Shown: positions 1 through 9,469, counted from the stretch's first letter. The stretch: DNA of 45,907 nt from Nitrosomonas sp. (GCA_008015565.1 SSFV01000030.1:1-45907); one strand, 5' to 3'. Notes: generated from the letters alone by a model not told the origin. Program-made: numbers and translations.

Positions 1-1086
1 ATTTTGATCTTCAACACCTTCCGCTACGGTTTCCATGTTCAGTTGCTTTGCCATCGATAAACTGGCGTCATAGATGGCACGCAGCGTATCATCAGTCCAT
101 GCCCGATGAACAAATCCTTGGTCAATCTTAAGTTCATCAAAGGGAATATCTCGTAGCTGCGCAAGGGATGAGTGCCCGGTGCCAAAATCATCGATCGATA
201 AATGAAAGCGTTTAAGGCGTAACCGCGTCAAAATTTCAAGTGGGATGCGGGCATCAGAACCCATTACTTGACTTTCTGTAACTTCCAAGACAATTTTTTG
301 CGGCGATAATCCAGCATTTGTTGCTAAATTGACTACTAAATCTTGGAAATCCAGTGAGGCTAGGTTTTCCATCGAAACATTGATCGCAACACGTAATGAA
401 AGTCCGTTTTGTTGCCAAATTTGGGCTTGATTTAATGCGTTAGTCAGAACGCAAGTAGTCAGTTCATTGATCAAATGATGTTGTTCAGCAATCCCAATGA
501 ATCGATCTGGAAATACTAAACCATCAGTTGGATGGTGCCAGCGTACCAGCGTTTCAACACCAATAACTTCGCCTGTTTCCACGGATACCTTTGGCTGGTA
601 GTAGTTCACCAATTCATGATTGGAAATTGCAGCGCGCAATTCTTCCGCACTATAGCTTTTCTTGTCAGTTTTTGATTGATTGTCAGGAGAATGAGATCTC
701 CAGCTATTCAGTATTTCCGCTAATTTCTCCGGTGTAACCGGTTTGTGCAAATAACCGAGCATGGGTATATTATGCGCATGCACTAATTTTTCAGCAGTTT
801 TCAGCATACGCTCGTCTTCGCCGCTTACCAAAACCAGGTCGCCGTGATACTGCCGATCGACCAAATAACGGACAAATTCAATACCATCCATATCTGGCAT
901 ATTCAGATCGAGTAGAATTAAATCAGGACGGCTTTCGGTATTGTCGATTTTTTTCAGAGCATCTCGCCCGTTATCGCAGGAAATGACAGAAGTATAGCCT
1001 TGCTTGGCAAGCATTCGAGTCAAGAGTTTGAGTATGAAGGTATCATCATCAAGGATCAGGATTTTGGGATTAGATGTGCTATCCAT
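1..1086 (-). CDS. REC-EAL response regulator, c-di-GMP phosphodiesterase type (3' partial)
   Basis: The gene starts at an ATG read leftwards from 1086 and runs off the left edge, leaving 362 codons. Residues 8-120 form a receiver domain: acidic pair D13/D14, phospho-acceptor D60 in LLDLNMPDMDG, S88 and K115 (HKP). Residues from about 145 onward form an EAL domain. The signature reads ETLVRW (ETL for EAL, catalytic Glu kept), and N in AINVS, E in LEVTES, the pair in IDDFGTG, K in LKID and E in AEGVE are all present, so hydrolysis of cyclic di-GMP is plausible. There is no GGDEF domain. The layout matches RocR-like regulators. The cognate sensor kinase is not in the window. The C-terminal end is missing only because the window ends. 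Confidence 0.88.
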   Translation of the reverse strand, partial: MDSTSNPKILILDDDTFILKLLTRMLAKQGYTSVISCDNGRDALKKIDNTESRPDLILLDLNMPDMDGIEFVRYLVDRQYHGDLVLVSGEDERMLKTAEKLVHAHNIPMLGYLHKPVTPEKLAEILNSWRSHSPDNQSKTDKKSYSAEELRAAISNHELVNYYQPKVSVETGEVIGVETLVRWHHPTDGLVFPDRFIGIAEQHHLINELTTCVLTNALNQAQIWQQNGLSLRVAINVSMENLASLDFQDLVVNLATNAGLSPQKIVLEVTESQVMGSDARIPLEILTRLRLKRFHLSIDDFGTGHSSLAQLRDIPFDELKIDQGFVHRAWTDDTLRAIYDASLSMAKQLNMETVAEGVEDQN

Positions 1087-1184
1087 GTCTTCTTATTATT
1101 GTTGGATGAAGAAACATAATTCATCGATTTGTGTGCTGTAAATTTAGGATCATACACTGTGTTATTGATCTTTATGCAATGATT

Positions 1185-1802
1185 TTATTTTTCAGATTGC
1201 TCCTGATTATTAGTTAATGATTGATCTTTTTTATATTTTAATGCTTGCCATACCGTTCTAATATCCACTATTTTTTCCGGAATGAGTATCGTGATGGCGA
1301 TTTCTTCAATTGCGGCATATAAGCAAAACAAGGCAGCAATTCGGAATGGCCAATCCAGCAAGCCTGTGAACAATAATACGTAGCTGATTACAGTAATTGC
1401 TACGGCAAGTTTTACACTCCATGTGTGATAACTGCTGATACTATGAAATTTGATTAAGCTAATGCATACAGGTAATGTAAAACTTAGTACGATGATGATG
1501 AAATAAAACTTTTCGCGCACAAGAATATCCGGCCATAATATCCAAGCACAGATCGCCATTGTTGAATAGATGATGAAATCACCCCAACTATCAAGACGTG
1601 AACCTAGCGAGGTAGTCTGCTGCAATATTCTGGCAAGGAAGCCATCCAGGACATCGGTAAATACGGCGAAAAGCAATAATCCTATGAACCAATTGGGTTG
1701 TTGTGTCAATGCGAAGTAAAACAATGCTGGCGCAGTTAGGATTCGAATTAGGCTTATTAAATTAGGTATATTGATAGTTCGGCTCTCGATATCATTGTTC
1801 AT
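1185..1802 (-). CDS. CDP-alcohol phosphatidyltransferase family membrane protein
   Basis: This 205-residue integral membrane protein transfers a phosphatidyl group from a CDP-activated lipid to an alcohol. The family signature D-x2-DG-x2-AR-x8-G-x3-D-x3-D is complete, with acidic residues at 50, 53, 71 and 75 that bind the metal and CDP. Hydrophobic segments occur near 15-33, 38-50, 75-92, 98-115, 130-148 and 152-172. The acceptor alcohol cannot be read from the sequence: phosphatidylglycerophosphate synthase-like and other CDP-alcohol enzymes share this motif. It is transcribed away from the EEP-family gene at 1910. In enterobacteria an EEP protein (YbhP) sits beside a cardiolipin synthase, so a lipid link between the two neighbours is possible but is inference. 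Confidence 0.85.
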   Translation of the reverse strand: MNNDIESRTINIPNLISLIRILTAPALFYFALTQQPNWFIGLLLFAVFTDVLDGFLARILQQTTSLGSRLDSWGDFIIYSTMAICAWILWPDILVREKFYFIIIVLSFTLPVCISLIKFHSISSYHTWSVKLAVAITVISYVLLFTGLLDWPFRIAALFCLYAAIEEIAITILIPEKIVDIRTVWQALKYKKDQSLTNNQEQSEK

Positions 1803-1909
1803 AATTGTGTATAACCAGAATTTATTTACGATCGAATAACTGTACAGTTTATTATTAGATTGTTGCGAACAATATGACAGACAAGTAATGCAGAAATTCT
1901 GAGAATTCT

Positions 1910-2665
1910 ATGCCAAACAAATCAATAAAAGTTTTGACTTACAATATTCATAAAGGATTTAGCGCAACCAATCTGCGTTTTGTTTTACATGAAATAAAAA
2001 ACTTGTTACGCCACTTGGACGCTGACATTGTTTTTTTACAAGAAGTGCGTGGAGAGTGCAATATTTCCAAAAAAAGTTTTACCGATCGGTCTGCCAGCCG
2101 GCAATTTGAATTTCTGGCTGATCAAGTTTGGCATCATCATGCTTATGGAAAAAACGCGATTTATAAATCAGGACATCATGGTAATGCGATATTGAGTAAA
2201 TATCCCTTTGTCGAATGGGAAAATATCAATGTATCGATGTTGCGGTCAGCCAGCCGCAGTCTACTGCATGGTGCCATTCAGATTCCCGGAATTATTAAAA
2301 AGATTCATATTATTTGCGTTCATCTTGGTTTATTTGAACTTGAAAGAGAACGCCAAATTTCTATGCTGGCAAAACGTATTGGATCACACGTTCCTGCTGA
2401 CGAACCCCTGATTATCGCCGGCGATTTTAACGATTGGCGTGGCCGTGTTGAGCATTACTTACACCAAGATCTAGGGGTTAAGGAAGTTTTTAAGAACAGG
2501 CATGGTGTCCATGCACGTACATTTCCAGCTTGGTTACCGCTATTATCGATGGACCGCATCTATTTCCGTGGCCTCGACGTTGTCGATTGTATTTATTTAC
2601 AAGGCAAGCCGTGGCGCCGCTTATCTGACCATATACCATTAGTGGCCGAATTCAGACTAAATTGA
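1910..2665 (+). CDS. Endonuclease/exonuclease/phosphatase (EEP) family protein
   Basis: A 251-residue metal-dependent phosphodiesterase of the DNase I/AP-endonuclease fold. Active-site residues are all visible: N12 in LTYNIHKG, E45 in FLQEV, H138 in VHLGL, D172 and N174 in GDFNDW, D215, and the terminal D240/H241 in SDHIPL. There is no signal peptide or membrane segment, so it should be cytoplasmic. Size and motif order resemble E. coli YbhP, a small EEP protein encoded beside clsB, whose substrate is not settled. DNA, phospholipid head group or another phosphodiester are all possible. Its divergent neighbour is a phosphatidyltransferase. A short GC hairpin follows the stop (GGTGA/TCACC near 2668) without a T tract. 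Confidence 0.85.
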   Translation: MPNKSIKVLTYNIHKGFSATNLRFVLHEIKNLLRHLDADIVFLQEVRGECNISKKSFTDRSASRQFEFLADQVWHHHAYGKNAIYKSGHHGNAILSKYPFVEWENINVSMLRSASRSLLHGAIQIPGIIKKIHIICVHLGLFELERERQISMLAKRIGSHVPADEPLIIAGDFNDWRGRVEHYLHQDLGVKEVFKNRHGVHARTFPAWLPLLSMDRIYFRGLDVVDCIYLQGKPWRRLSDHIPLVAEFRLN

Positions 2666-2910
2666 AGGTGATTCCGGTCACCCGCTAGGGAAATGCTGAT
2701 TAATTGACTGCACGCGCGGATCAATTCGCTGAAAATCAGCGTTTCCATTGGTAAGTTGGCGCTTATCGGGATCGCAACAGGAACAGACGTAGTGCTTAGA
2801 GCCGTCTCGTGAAACCAACTCATTTATACTGAGCTGAGATCAGGACTTTATAGTGCTGTTGAGTTTTATAGTGAATGTTCGCCATTAGGGGAAGGTGTCT
2901 TCGAATCGCT

Positions 2911-5013
2911 TCACTCCGATCCAGGCGACCCCATAGTAATCCAATTGATGCCATTATCTGTTGACATATAAACATTTCTTCTCGACACGCCTAGGATAGT
3001 CGCATCTTGGTTAAAATTTGGAGACAATTGAAATTCAGTGAATTGAATGTTCTTGCTGATCAATGCTTGGCCGATGGATTGCGAGGCTGCAATCCATCCC
3101 GTGCTATTTAACGTCAGCCGATACAATCCTTTGCCTCGCACATTAACTACAACAGCTCGATCTTGAGCGAAAGTTGGAGAAAATTCAATTTGCTGAATGA
3201 CCTTCCCCGTACCTATGCTTTGATGTAGAAACGGCTTCCAGCTATTCCCACCGTCTCCTGAACGGTAAATACCATTATTTGTTCCAACGAGCACTAAGCG
3301 ATCTGCCGCATACTGTGGCGAAATCGCAACCCACATATAGCTCTGTTTTCCTTGAATTAATACAGAAGTTGCTCCGACTCGGGTCCAAGTATTACCGCTA
3401 TTCTGGGTGCGCCATACTTCTCCGATTTTATTAACTGCGAAGGCAGTTTTGTCAATGCCGTAATTAGGTGAGAGAGCCAGGCTTGTAATATGATCCATAA
3501 TTGGAGGATTGGGTGTCAATTGCCAGTTGATTCCACCATCTGAAGTTTTAAGTATGCTATGCGGTGCTCTTGTGCCAATAAATATTTCTTCATCTGTTTG
3601 ATAAGCTGGTGATAGTCCTATAGTAATGGGATAGACTGGTCCTGTGCCTACATCTGGAAATAGCGGTAGAGGAAGCACATTCCAACTCTCACCGAAATTA
3701 GTGGTCAATCCAATAAATGATTCATTGAGTGTGGCAACCGCTAGCGATGAGTTTTTTGCAAATGTGATATCAAAAGCGCTTAAAAAACCCGTGTTATTTG
3801 GCCAATTTGCTGATTTAAGTGACCAGGTAGCCCCTTTATCGGTAGAGGTATAAAACCCACCACCATGATAAGTTGTTGTCATAACAGTTTCATCAGTGGC
3901 AAAATTTGGCGATATGGCTAAGCCGGTAATCAAATTGTCGCGGGTTTTACTTTGAATCCATGTGCGGCCTCCATTATTTGAAATAAAAAGGCCATCAAAT
4001 GCTGAGAGAAAAACAGCTTGATCGGACGAAAATGTATTGGATACCTGCAATTGACTGAATTCATTCGGCAGGGTAATTTGACCGGTAATATGGGCGGTTG
4101 AATCTTGAAATACCCAGTTAGTGCCGCCATTTGTTGATTTGTAAACGGCTTTGGTCAATGTAGTGCAGAACAAGGTACGATCGGTTTGGTAATTGGGTGA
4201 AAAAGCGATGTTATTAATTCCCTCAACCGGCAAATTTCCAGATCTGGCAGTATATGTGTCACCCAGGTCGTTACTGACATAGATTCCATTACTTGTTGCA
4301 AGAAAAATCTCTCGGGCAGTGCCCGGTGCAATGGCGATCTTATAGAGTGTTGCGCCGGTAGGATTACCTTTATCAACCCAAGTTAATCCTCCGTCAGTGG
4401 ATAATTTTATTGCGCCACTAATATTTCCTGCGATTACAGTTTGATTCTGCGAGAAATTGGGCGAGGCTGCAATGATATTGATATCAGCTGATTCTGTAAA
4501 CACTTGCTTCCATGCGGTTTCAGTATTTGTGCGGCGATACAAGCTACCATCTCCAGCTGTTGAAAACAGCACATAATTATTTTCTGATCCTGCGATTTCC
4601 ATTTTAACAATATATTTATTGTTACTCAGGCCTTCACTAAATGGTTGCCAAAAATTGCCGCGATTTGATGATTTATAAATACCGTTACCGGTTGCAACGA
4701 AAACAGTGCGATCTGCTCTATATCCTGGAGAAACACGAATGGCAAAAACGGAAATTCGATTATCCATGCCCCATGGCAATGCAGTCCAAGTTATGCCGCC
4801 GTCGGTTGATCTTAAAATATCGGGATAACGCCAGGTTGTGATTTCTCCATCGGTTGATAAAAAAAGCGTTTTGTCATTTGCAAAATTAGGGGAAACCCCT
4901 AATGCATAAACCGGATCATGGGGATTATGCGCGAATGCGTGGAAACAGCTAAAAATTGTCAGTAGAGCTGCAACACCGGTATTGATAATTTTTTGTATTA
5001 CAGAATGTTGCAT
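2911..5013 (-). CDS. Secreted YCF48/Asp-box beta-propeller protein
   Basis: A 700-residue exported repeat protein. Residues 1-28 are a signal peptide (basic start, hydrophobic core, cut after AFA). The rest is built of units of roughly 50 residues. Each carries a strand motif such as SPNFANDKTLF followed by an Asp-box such as STDGGITW. I count 12 clear Asp-boxes and one degenerate copy (RTNTETAW). This is typical of YCF48/BNR/sortilin-like propellers. No sialidase catalytic set was recognised, so a binding or structural role in the periplasm or outside is more likely than glycosidase activity. An AGGA site lies about 8 bases before the ATG. It is monocistronic, with 290 bp upstream. Function is unknown. 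Confidence 0.8.
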   Translation of the reverse strand: MQHSVIQKIINTGVAALLTIFSCFHAFAHNPHDPVYALGVSPNFANDKTLFLSTDGEITTWRYPDILRSTDGGITWTALPWGMDNRISVFAIRVSPGYRADRTVFVATGNGIYKSSNRGNFWQPFSEGLSNNKYIVKMEIAGSENNYVLFSTAGDGSLYRRTNTETAWKQVFTESADINIIAASPNFSQNQTVIAGNISGAIKLSTDGGLTWVDKGNPTGATLYKIAIAPGTAREIFLATSNGIYVSNDLGDTYTARSGNLPVEGINNIAFSPNYQTDRTLFCTTLTKAVYKSTNGGTNWVFQDSTAHITGQITLPNEFSQLQVSNTFSSDQAVFLSAFDGLFISNNGGRTWIQSKTRDNLITGLAISPNFATDETVMTTTYHGGGFYTSTDKGATWSLKSANWPNNTGFLSAFDITFAKNSSLAVATLNESFIGLTTNFGESWNVLPLPLFPDVGTGPVYPITIGLSPAYQTDEEIFIGTRAPHSILKTSDGGINWQLTPNPPIMDHITSLALSPNYGIDKTAFAVNKIGEVWRTQNSGNTWTRVGATSVLIQGKQSYMWVAISPQYAADRLVLVGTNNGIYRSGDGGNSWKPFLHQSIGTGKVIQQIEFSPTFAQDRAVVVNVRGKGLYRLTLNSTGWIAASQSIGQALISKNIQFTEFQLSPNFNQDATILGVSRRNVYMSTDNGINWITMGSPGSE

Positions 5014-5303
5014 GATATTGTTTCCTGGCGTTATTTTGACTAGTTATTTAGAGCTCTCTGAGAAATTGCTTACCTTCCAGTTAATGCCAGTTTACTTCGC
5101 TTCATTCACTCAAATCAATAGAAAACGACAGGTGGAAATGAAAAAGTAAAGGGGTGCTGTTAGGATGCTTTATTTGACACAAAATAGTGGCAGCAAGATA
5201 GAATTATTAGTATGAGTAATTAATATTTAAATGACAATTACTTTATCAAAGATGGTAACAGTAAAATTGGGTTTTTATAATTTTCATTAATGGTTGTCTC
5301 TCC

Positions 5304-5915
5304 TTGGAACATTCATTTCATCCTGAAAAGTTAGATAAGTCCGTCCAAAGAAAAGATCAAATTTTGCAAGCTTTAGCGGCGATGTTGGAACATCCGCAGA
5401 GAATCAAGATCACCATTAAAGCATTGGCTACGCAATCAGGCGTTTCAGAATCATCGATTTATCGTTGCTTTGCCAGTAAACCGCAAATGTTTGAAGCGTT
5501 AATTATTTTTATTGAAAAAACATTATTTGTTCTAATTAATAATATCTTGAATGAAGAACATTGCGGTAAGAAAAAAATTGAAAAACTGCTCCTTCTGTTG
5601 CTGGGTTTTTCACAAAAGAATCGCGGCATAACGCGGATACTTATTTGTGATGCATTGATTAACGAGAATGAATATTTGCAATCGCGGCTTAACAAACTTC
5701 ATAATCGTCTAGAAGCAACTTTGAAACAAGCGTTGCGATTTGCAATCAGCGAACAGAAAATAAATGTCAACTTTGATGTTTCGGCGCAGGCTAATCTTTT
5801 TATGTGTTTTGTGATTGGCCGATGGTATCAATTTGTTAAGAGTGAATTCCAGGATGATCCGCTTAGAAATTGGCAAGCTCAGCGTCTAGTACTGTTACCG
5901 CTAGAATTTCATTAA
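5304..5915 (+). CDS. slmA: TetR-family regulator, SlmA-like nucleoid occlusion factor
   Basis: A 203-residue TetR-type protein with an N-terminal helix-turn-helix (about 39-58, GVSESSIYRCFASKP). The C-terminal domain resembles SlmA closely from memory: a LLLLLLGF stretch, then GITRIL, QSRLNKLHNRLEA and FVKSEF, all placed as in E. coli SlmA, which binds DNA and blocks FtsZ ring assembly over the nucleoid. The reading frame has no ATG near its start; TTG at 5304 is the first plausible start and fits the usual SlmA N terminus, but no strong ribosome site precedes it. It converges on the moeB-type gene, 16 bp away. A generic TetR repressor remains possible. No ligand pocket is obvious. Confidence 0.75.
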   Translation: MEHSFHPEKLDKSVQRKDQILQALAAMLEHPQRIKITIKALATQSGVSESSIYRCFASKPQMFEALIIFIEKTLFVLINNILNEEHCGKKKIEKLLLLLLGFSQKNRGITRILICDALINENEYLQSRLNKLHNRLEATLKQALRFAISEQKINVNFDVSAQANLFMCFVIGRWYQFVKSEFQDDPLRNWQAQRLVLLPLEFH

Positions 5916-5931
5916 AGTATCATTTGACTTT

Positions 5932-6705
5932 TTATTGATTGGTTGGATGTGAAGATGGGGGTGTTTGGCATATCTGGCAAGCCGGGTCTTTATGTAATTT
6001 GAATGAACGCCAATTCATTGTTAAGCCATCGAGTACAATCACCCTGCCAATTAAATTTTCGCCGATATTGAGTAAGATTTTCAGTGTTTCGGCGGCCTGC
6101 ATGCAACCAATGATACCTACCAATGGTGAAAATACGCCCATTACTGCGCATGGTATGTCTTCGTGATCTCCGTCAATGGGATATAAACAGTTGTAGCATG
6201 GGCTGTGAGCCTGCCGAAAATCAAATACACTGATTTGCCCCTCGAAGCGAATTGCAGCGCCGGAAATCAGGGGTTTTTTATGAAGTACGCAAGCTTGGTT
6301 TATAAGGTAACGGGTATCAAAATTGTCACTTGCATCAATCACAGCATCTACATTTGCGACGAGCTGTGGTAATTGTCTTTGATCAATTTGTTGTTGAATA
6401 GTCGCAATGTTAATTTCTGGATTAATTTTTGTGAGTAATCGCTTTGCTGATTGAACCTTGGCATGGCCAATTGAATCGTTATCGTGAATTATCTGTCTCT
6501 GCAAATTAGTCAAATCAACTTCGTCGCCATCGCAGAGGATCAGATTGCCTACTCCACTGGCTGCGAGGTAAATCGCCGCAGGTGAACCTAAACCGCCAAT
6601 ACCAACTATTAATACGCGCGATTGATTGAGTTTTTCCTGCCCCGCAACATCGATTTGCGGGAGCAGAATATGACGGCTATAGCGAAGTAATTGCTTATCA
6701 TCCAC
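5932..6705 (-). CDS. moeB: MoeB/ThiF/HesA-family adenylyltransferase (E1-like)
   Basis: A 257-residue ATP-dependent enzyme that adenylylates the C-terminal glycine of a small ubiquitin-like sulfur carrier (MoaD or ThiS). It shows the nucleotide loop GIGGLGSP (35-42), the acidic strand end CDGDEVD (58-64), the arginine in LQRQ (67-70), and DNFDTR (127-132). Two zinc CxxC pairs are at C170/C173 and C243/C246, and a conserved Cys is at 186. Length suits MoeB or ThiF; without a rhodanese domain it is not the MOCS3 type. Which carrier it serves cannot be decided here because neither moa nor thi genes are in the window. It is the last gene of the gpmA-envC-ctpA run, 11 bp after ctpA. Confidence 0.88.
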   Translation of the reverse strand: MDDKQLLRYSRHILLPQIDVAGQEKLNQSRVLIVGIGGLGSPAAIYLAASGVGNLILCDGDEVDLTNLQRQIIHDNDSIGHAKVQSAKRLLTKINPEINIATIQQQIDQRQLPQLVANVDAVIDASDNFDTRYLINQACVLHKKPLISGAAIRFEGQISVFDFRQAHSPCYNCLYPIDGDHEDIPCAVMGVFSPLVGIIGCMQAAETLKILLNIGENLIGRVIVLDGLTMNWRSFKLHKDPACQICQTPPSSHPTNQ

Positions 6706-6716
6706 AATCCAGATAA

Positions 6717-8156
6717 TCAGCTATCTGATTCTTCATTTTTGATTTCAGGTGCAGTAGTAATGCCCTTGAAATAATTCATGGCCTGGATCAATAATAAATC
6801 GTCGGCAGAACCAAATTCAATGGGACCTTTGTTTTTATTGGTATTATTTTTCTTTTCTTTTTTATCTTTACCTGACTTGAGAGACTTCAGCGCAGCTTTT
6901 TCAGACTCTGATTGAGACTTCGATTCATTCTTTTTCCCGCTGGATAAATGACGATTCAGATCTGATTCGCGTAAACGCTGTTGATCATCGCCATTATCAG
7001 TTTCATCCAAAATATCAGGCGTAATGCCTTGAGCTTGAATGGACTGGCCATTAGGCGTGTAGTAGCGCGCGGTCGTAAGTTTGATTGCAGTATTATTTCC
7101 TAGCGGTAATATGGTTTGTACCGATCCTTTACCAAAAGTTTGCGATCCCATTACGATTGAACGCTTATGATCCTGTAGCGCGCCAGCCACAATTTCAGAT
7201 GCAGATGCCGAGCCGCCATTGACCAGTGTTATCATCGGTACTGTTTTAACTTCAGGGGGCAATCCCTTTAAGTAGTCTTCATCAGGCCCACGAAGATAGT
7301 ACTCGGGATTTGCGTGTAAACGCATTTTGGCATCGGCGCTACGCCCTTCCGTGTAAACGACCAAAGCATTTTCAGGTAGAAATGCAGCCGATACAGCGAC
7401 TGCACCATTGAGTAAGCCGCCTGGATCATTACGCAAATCCAATATTAACCCTTTCATGGTTCCAGCGTTTTCAGAGAAGAGTGTTTTGATTGCTTGTGCT
7501 AAATTCTCACCTGTTTGCTCCTGGAATTGTGTAATACGAATATATGCGTAACCGGGTTCAATCATTTTAGATTTGACACTTTGAATTTTTATGATGGCTC
7601 GCATAAGGTTAAAAACTAATGGTTCCGACTCTCCTTCACGCATAATTGTGATTTTGATCGAAGTATTTGGTTTGCCCCGCATGAGCTTAATCGCATCATT
7701 CAGCGACATGCCTTTCACTACCGTATCATCCAGTTTAACGATTAGATCACCGGTTTTGATACCTGCTCGAAATGCTGGTGTATCTTCGATAGGAGAAATT
7801 ACTTTTACAACCCCATCTTCCATGGTGACTTGAATGCCGAGTCCGCCAAATTCACCTTGTGTTCCGATTTGCAATTCTTTGTAGTCATCTTTATCAAGAT
7901 ACGATGAGTGAGGGTCTAACCCAACAAGCATGCCATTAATAGCTTCAGTAATGAGTTTCTTGTCTTCTACCGACTCGACATAATCGCTTTTGATGCGCCC
8001 GAAAACTTGCGCAAATGTACGTAACTCTTCGATTGGGAGCGGATGGATTGCTTCGATATTATTTTTTTTCGCAATCGCGGAGAAATTCAGACTGAGCATC
8101 ACGCCAGCGATTATGCCAATTAGAATTAAGCCTGTTTTTTTGATTACGTTATTCAT
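6717..8156 (-). CDS. ctpA: C-terminal processing peptidase, S41 family
   Basis: A 479-residue periplasmic serine protease that trims or degrades substrates from their C termini. Residues 7-28 form an uncleaved anchor or signal peptide. A PDZ domain covers about 100-185 (GLGIQV, AGIKTGDLIV). The catalytic S41 domain follows, with the nucleophile in GGSASASEI (Ser318 by family pattern) and general base Lys343 in QTFGKGS. The segment 395-445 is a lysine- and serine-rich, low-complexity linker before a short C-terminal helix; this is the least conserved part. It sits between envC and a moeB-type gene, an arrangement common in betaproteobacteria. CtpA-type proteases often act on wall hydrolases, which fits the EnvC neighbour, though that pairing is inference here. 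Confidence 0.93.
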   Translation of the reverse strand: MNNVIKKTGLILIGIIAGVMLSLNFSAIAKKNNIEAIHPLPIEELRTFAQVFGRIKSDYVESVEDKKLITEAINGMLVGLDPHSSYLDKDDYKELQIGTQGEFGGLGIQVTMEDGVVKVISPIEDTPAFRAGIKTGDLIVKLDDTVVKGMSLNDAIKLMRGKPNTSIKITIMREGESEPLVFNLMRAIIKIQSVKSKMIEPGYAYIRITQFQEQTGENLAQAIKTLFSENAGTMKGLILDLRNDPGGLLNGAVAVSAAFLPENALVVYTEGRSADAKMRLHANPEYYLRGPDEDYLKGLPPEVKTVPMITLVNGGSASASEIVAGALQDHKRSIVMGSQTFGKGSVQTILPLGNNTAIKLTTARYYTPNGQSIQAQGITPDILDETDNGDDQQRLRESDLNRHLSSGKKNESKSQSESEKAALKSLKSGKDKKEKKNNTNKNKGPIEFGSADDLLLIQAMNYFKGITTAPEIKNEESDS

Positions 8157-8200
8157 GATGCTATCTCCGCATTAATCGAATTAAATTTAAGTTACTATAA

Positions 8201-9439
8201 TTATTCTACTTTTATCCACGTCAAAGGATCAAATGGCTTACCTTTATGACGCAGTTCGAAATATAAACCTGAATCTTCATGGCCGCCGCTATTTCCAACC
8301 GTTGCAATTGTATCGCCTCCGCGGATAATATTACCTACTTGTTTATGAAGTGTTGCATTATTGCCATAAAGGCTCATATAACCGTTGCCATGATCTAAAA
8401 TTATTAAATTTCCAAAACCTCTGAGCCAATCTGCAAATACAACCCTTCCTTCCGTAATTGCTTTGACATCGCTCCCGATAGTTGATTGAATAAACAACCC
8501 TTTCCAAGTCACGTGCTTACCTGAGCGTTGACCACCAAAGTTATTGAGAAGTTTCCCGCGTACAGGCAGATTTAATTTGCCTTTAAGTAATGGAAACGGC
8601 ATGCCTGCTATGGTGCCGTCAGGTGTTTTGTTATTTATTGTAATAACCGCAGCAGCTTTTTCTTGCGAAAGTAATTTACTGATACCTTTTATCAATTTGT
8701 TGATACGCTTTTCATCGTTCTCTAGTTTGCTAATTTCTTGCTGTTGTCTGGTAATTTGTTGGGATATTTGCAATAGCAAGGTTTGATATTTACTTTTCTC
8801 TTGGACGAGTTTTTTATGCTGGTTTGAATATTCAGTTTGAATAACAGCGATTTCTTCTTTTTTTTGCAAGCTAGCTTGTGTTAAGGCTTTAATTGTATCC
8901 AAATTATCCAGAAGATCTTTAATCAGGTTTGAGTGCGCAAGTGAGAGTTGTTTATAGTAGTAAATATCTCTGGCAATTTGATGGGGATTCTCCTGTTTGA
9001 ATATTAATTTCAGAAAATCCTGTTGTCCATTAAGGTATTGCCGGTAAAGCAGCTCATCTAACTGATGGCGCTCTTTTTTGATTTCATTGTCGATTCGATG
9101 ATGTTGGATTTGTAATTGCTGGAAATCTTGATGGGCCTGCTGATCATTGTCAATTAGCTTAGCCAATTTTTGATTGATCGCAATGATTGTGCGTTCCGTC
9201 TTTTGCAGCGCGTCAGAAGTGTTTTGCTTTATCGTTTCTTTACTTGCCAATTCCTTTTGTAGTGATTGAATGCGCTCGCGTAGAATCCTTAAATTTTCTT
9301 GATTGTCTGGAAAAGCTGACAAGGGATAAAGAGAAACCAATACGTAACATAGTAATTTGAGATGGTTAAAACGGATGCGTCCTGGCGCATTATTCTCATG
9401 AAATGATTTTCTTACACTGATACGATGATTAACAATCAT
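8201..9439 (-). CDS. envC: EnvC-like murein hydrolase activator (degenerate LytM)
   Basis: A 412-residue protein with a hydrophobic export segment at about 27-44, a long coiled coil (about 47-265, rich in Q, K, E and L) and a C-terminal M23/LytM domain (about 290-410). Zinc ligands of active M23 peptidases are missing: the HxxxD site reads WKGLFI and the HxH site reads LYFELR. This matches EnvC, which does not cut murein but switches on amidases AmiA/AmiB at the division septum through FtsEX. It lies between gpmA and ctpA, 30 bp after gpmA. The first 25 residues are an unusual basic extension before the signal segment; a later start cannot be excluded, since no good Shine-Dalgarno marks this one. 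Confidence 0.88.
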   Translation of the reverse strand: MIVNHRISVRKSFHENNAPGRIRFNHLKLLCYVLVSLYPLSAFPDNQENLRILRERIQSLQKELASKETIKQNTSDALQKTERTIIAINQKLAKLIDNDQQAHQDFQQLQIQHHRIDNEIKKERHQLDELLYRQYLNGQQDFLKLIFKQENPHQIARDIYYYKQLSLAHSNLIKDLLDNLDTIKALTQASLQKKEEIAVIQTEYSNQHKKLVQEKSKYQTLLLQISQQITRQQQEISKLENDEKRINKLIKGISKLLSQEKAAAVITINNKTPDGTIAGMPFPLLKGKLNLPVRGKLLNNFGGQRSGKHVTWKGLFIQSTIGSDVKAITEGRVVFADWLRGFGNLIILDHGNGYMSLYGNNATLHKQVGNIIRGGDTIATVGNSGGHEDSGLYFELRHKGKPFDPLTWIKVE

Positions 9440-9469
9440 TGGTGATGAGTGAGTGCGCCGGATGGCATT

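Noticed and set aside
2666-2823. Hairpin CGCTGA-AAA-TCAGCG (2727-2741) as terminator of the first EEP gene
   Set aside because: The stem is short and lacks a T tract; there is also a weak hairpin right at the stop. Neither is convincing.
8201-9439. EnvC as an active M23 peptidase
   Set aside because: Both zinc-ligand motifs are replaced, which is the known EnvC state and not a novelty.
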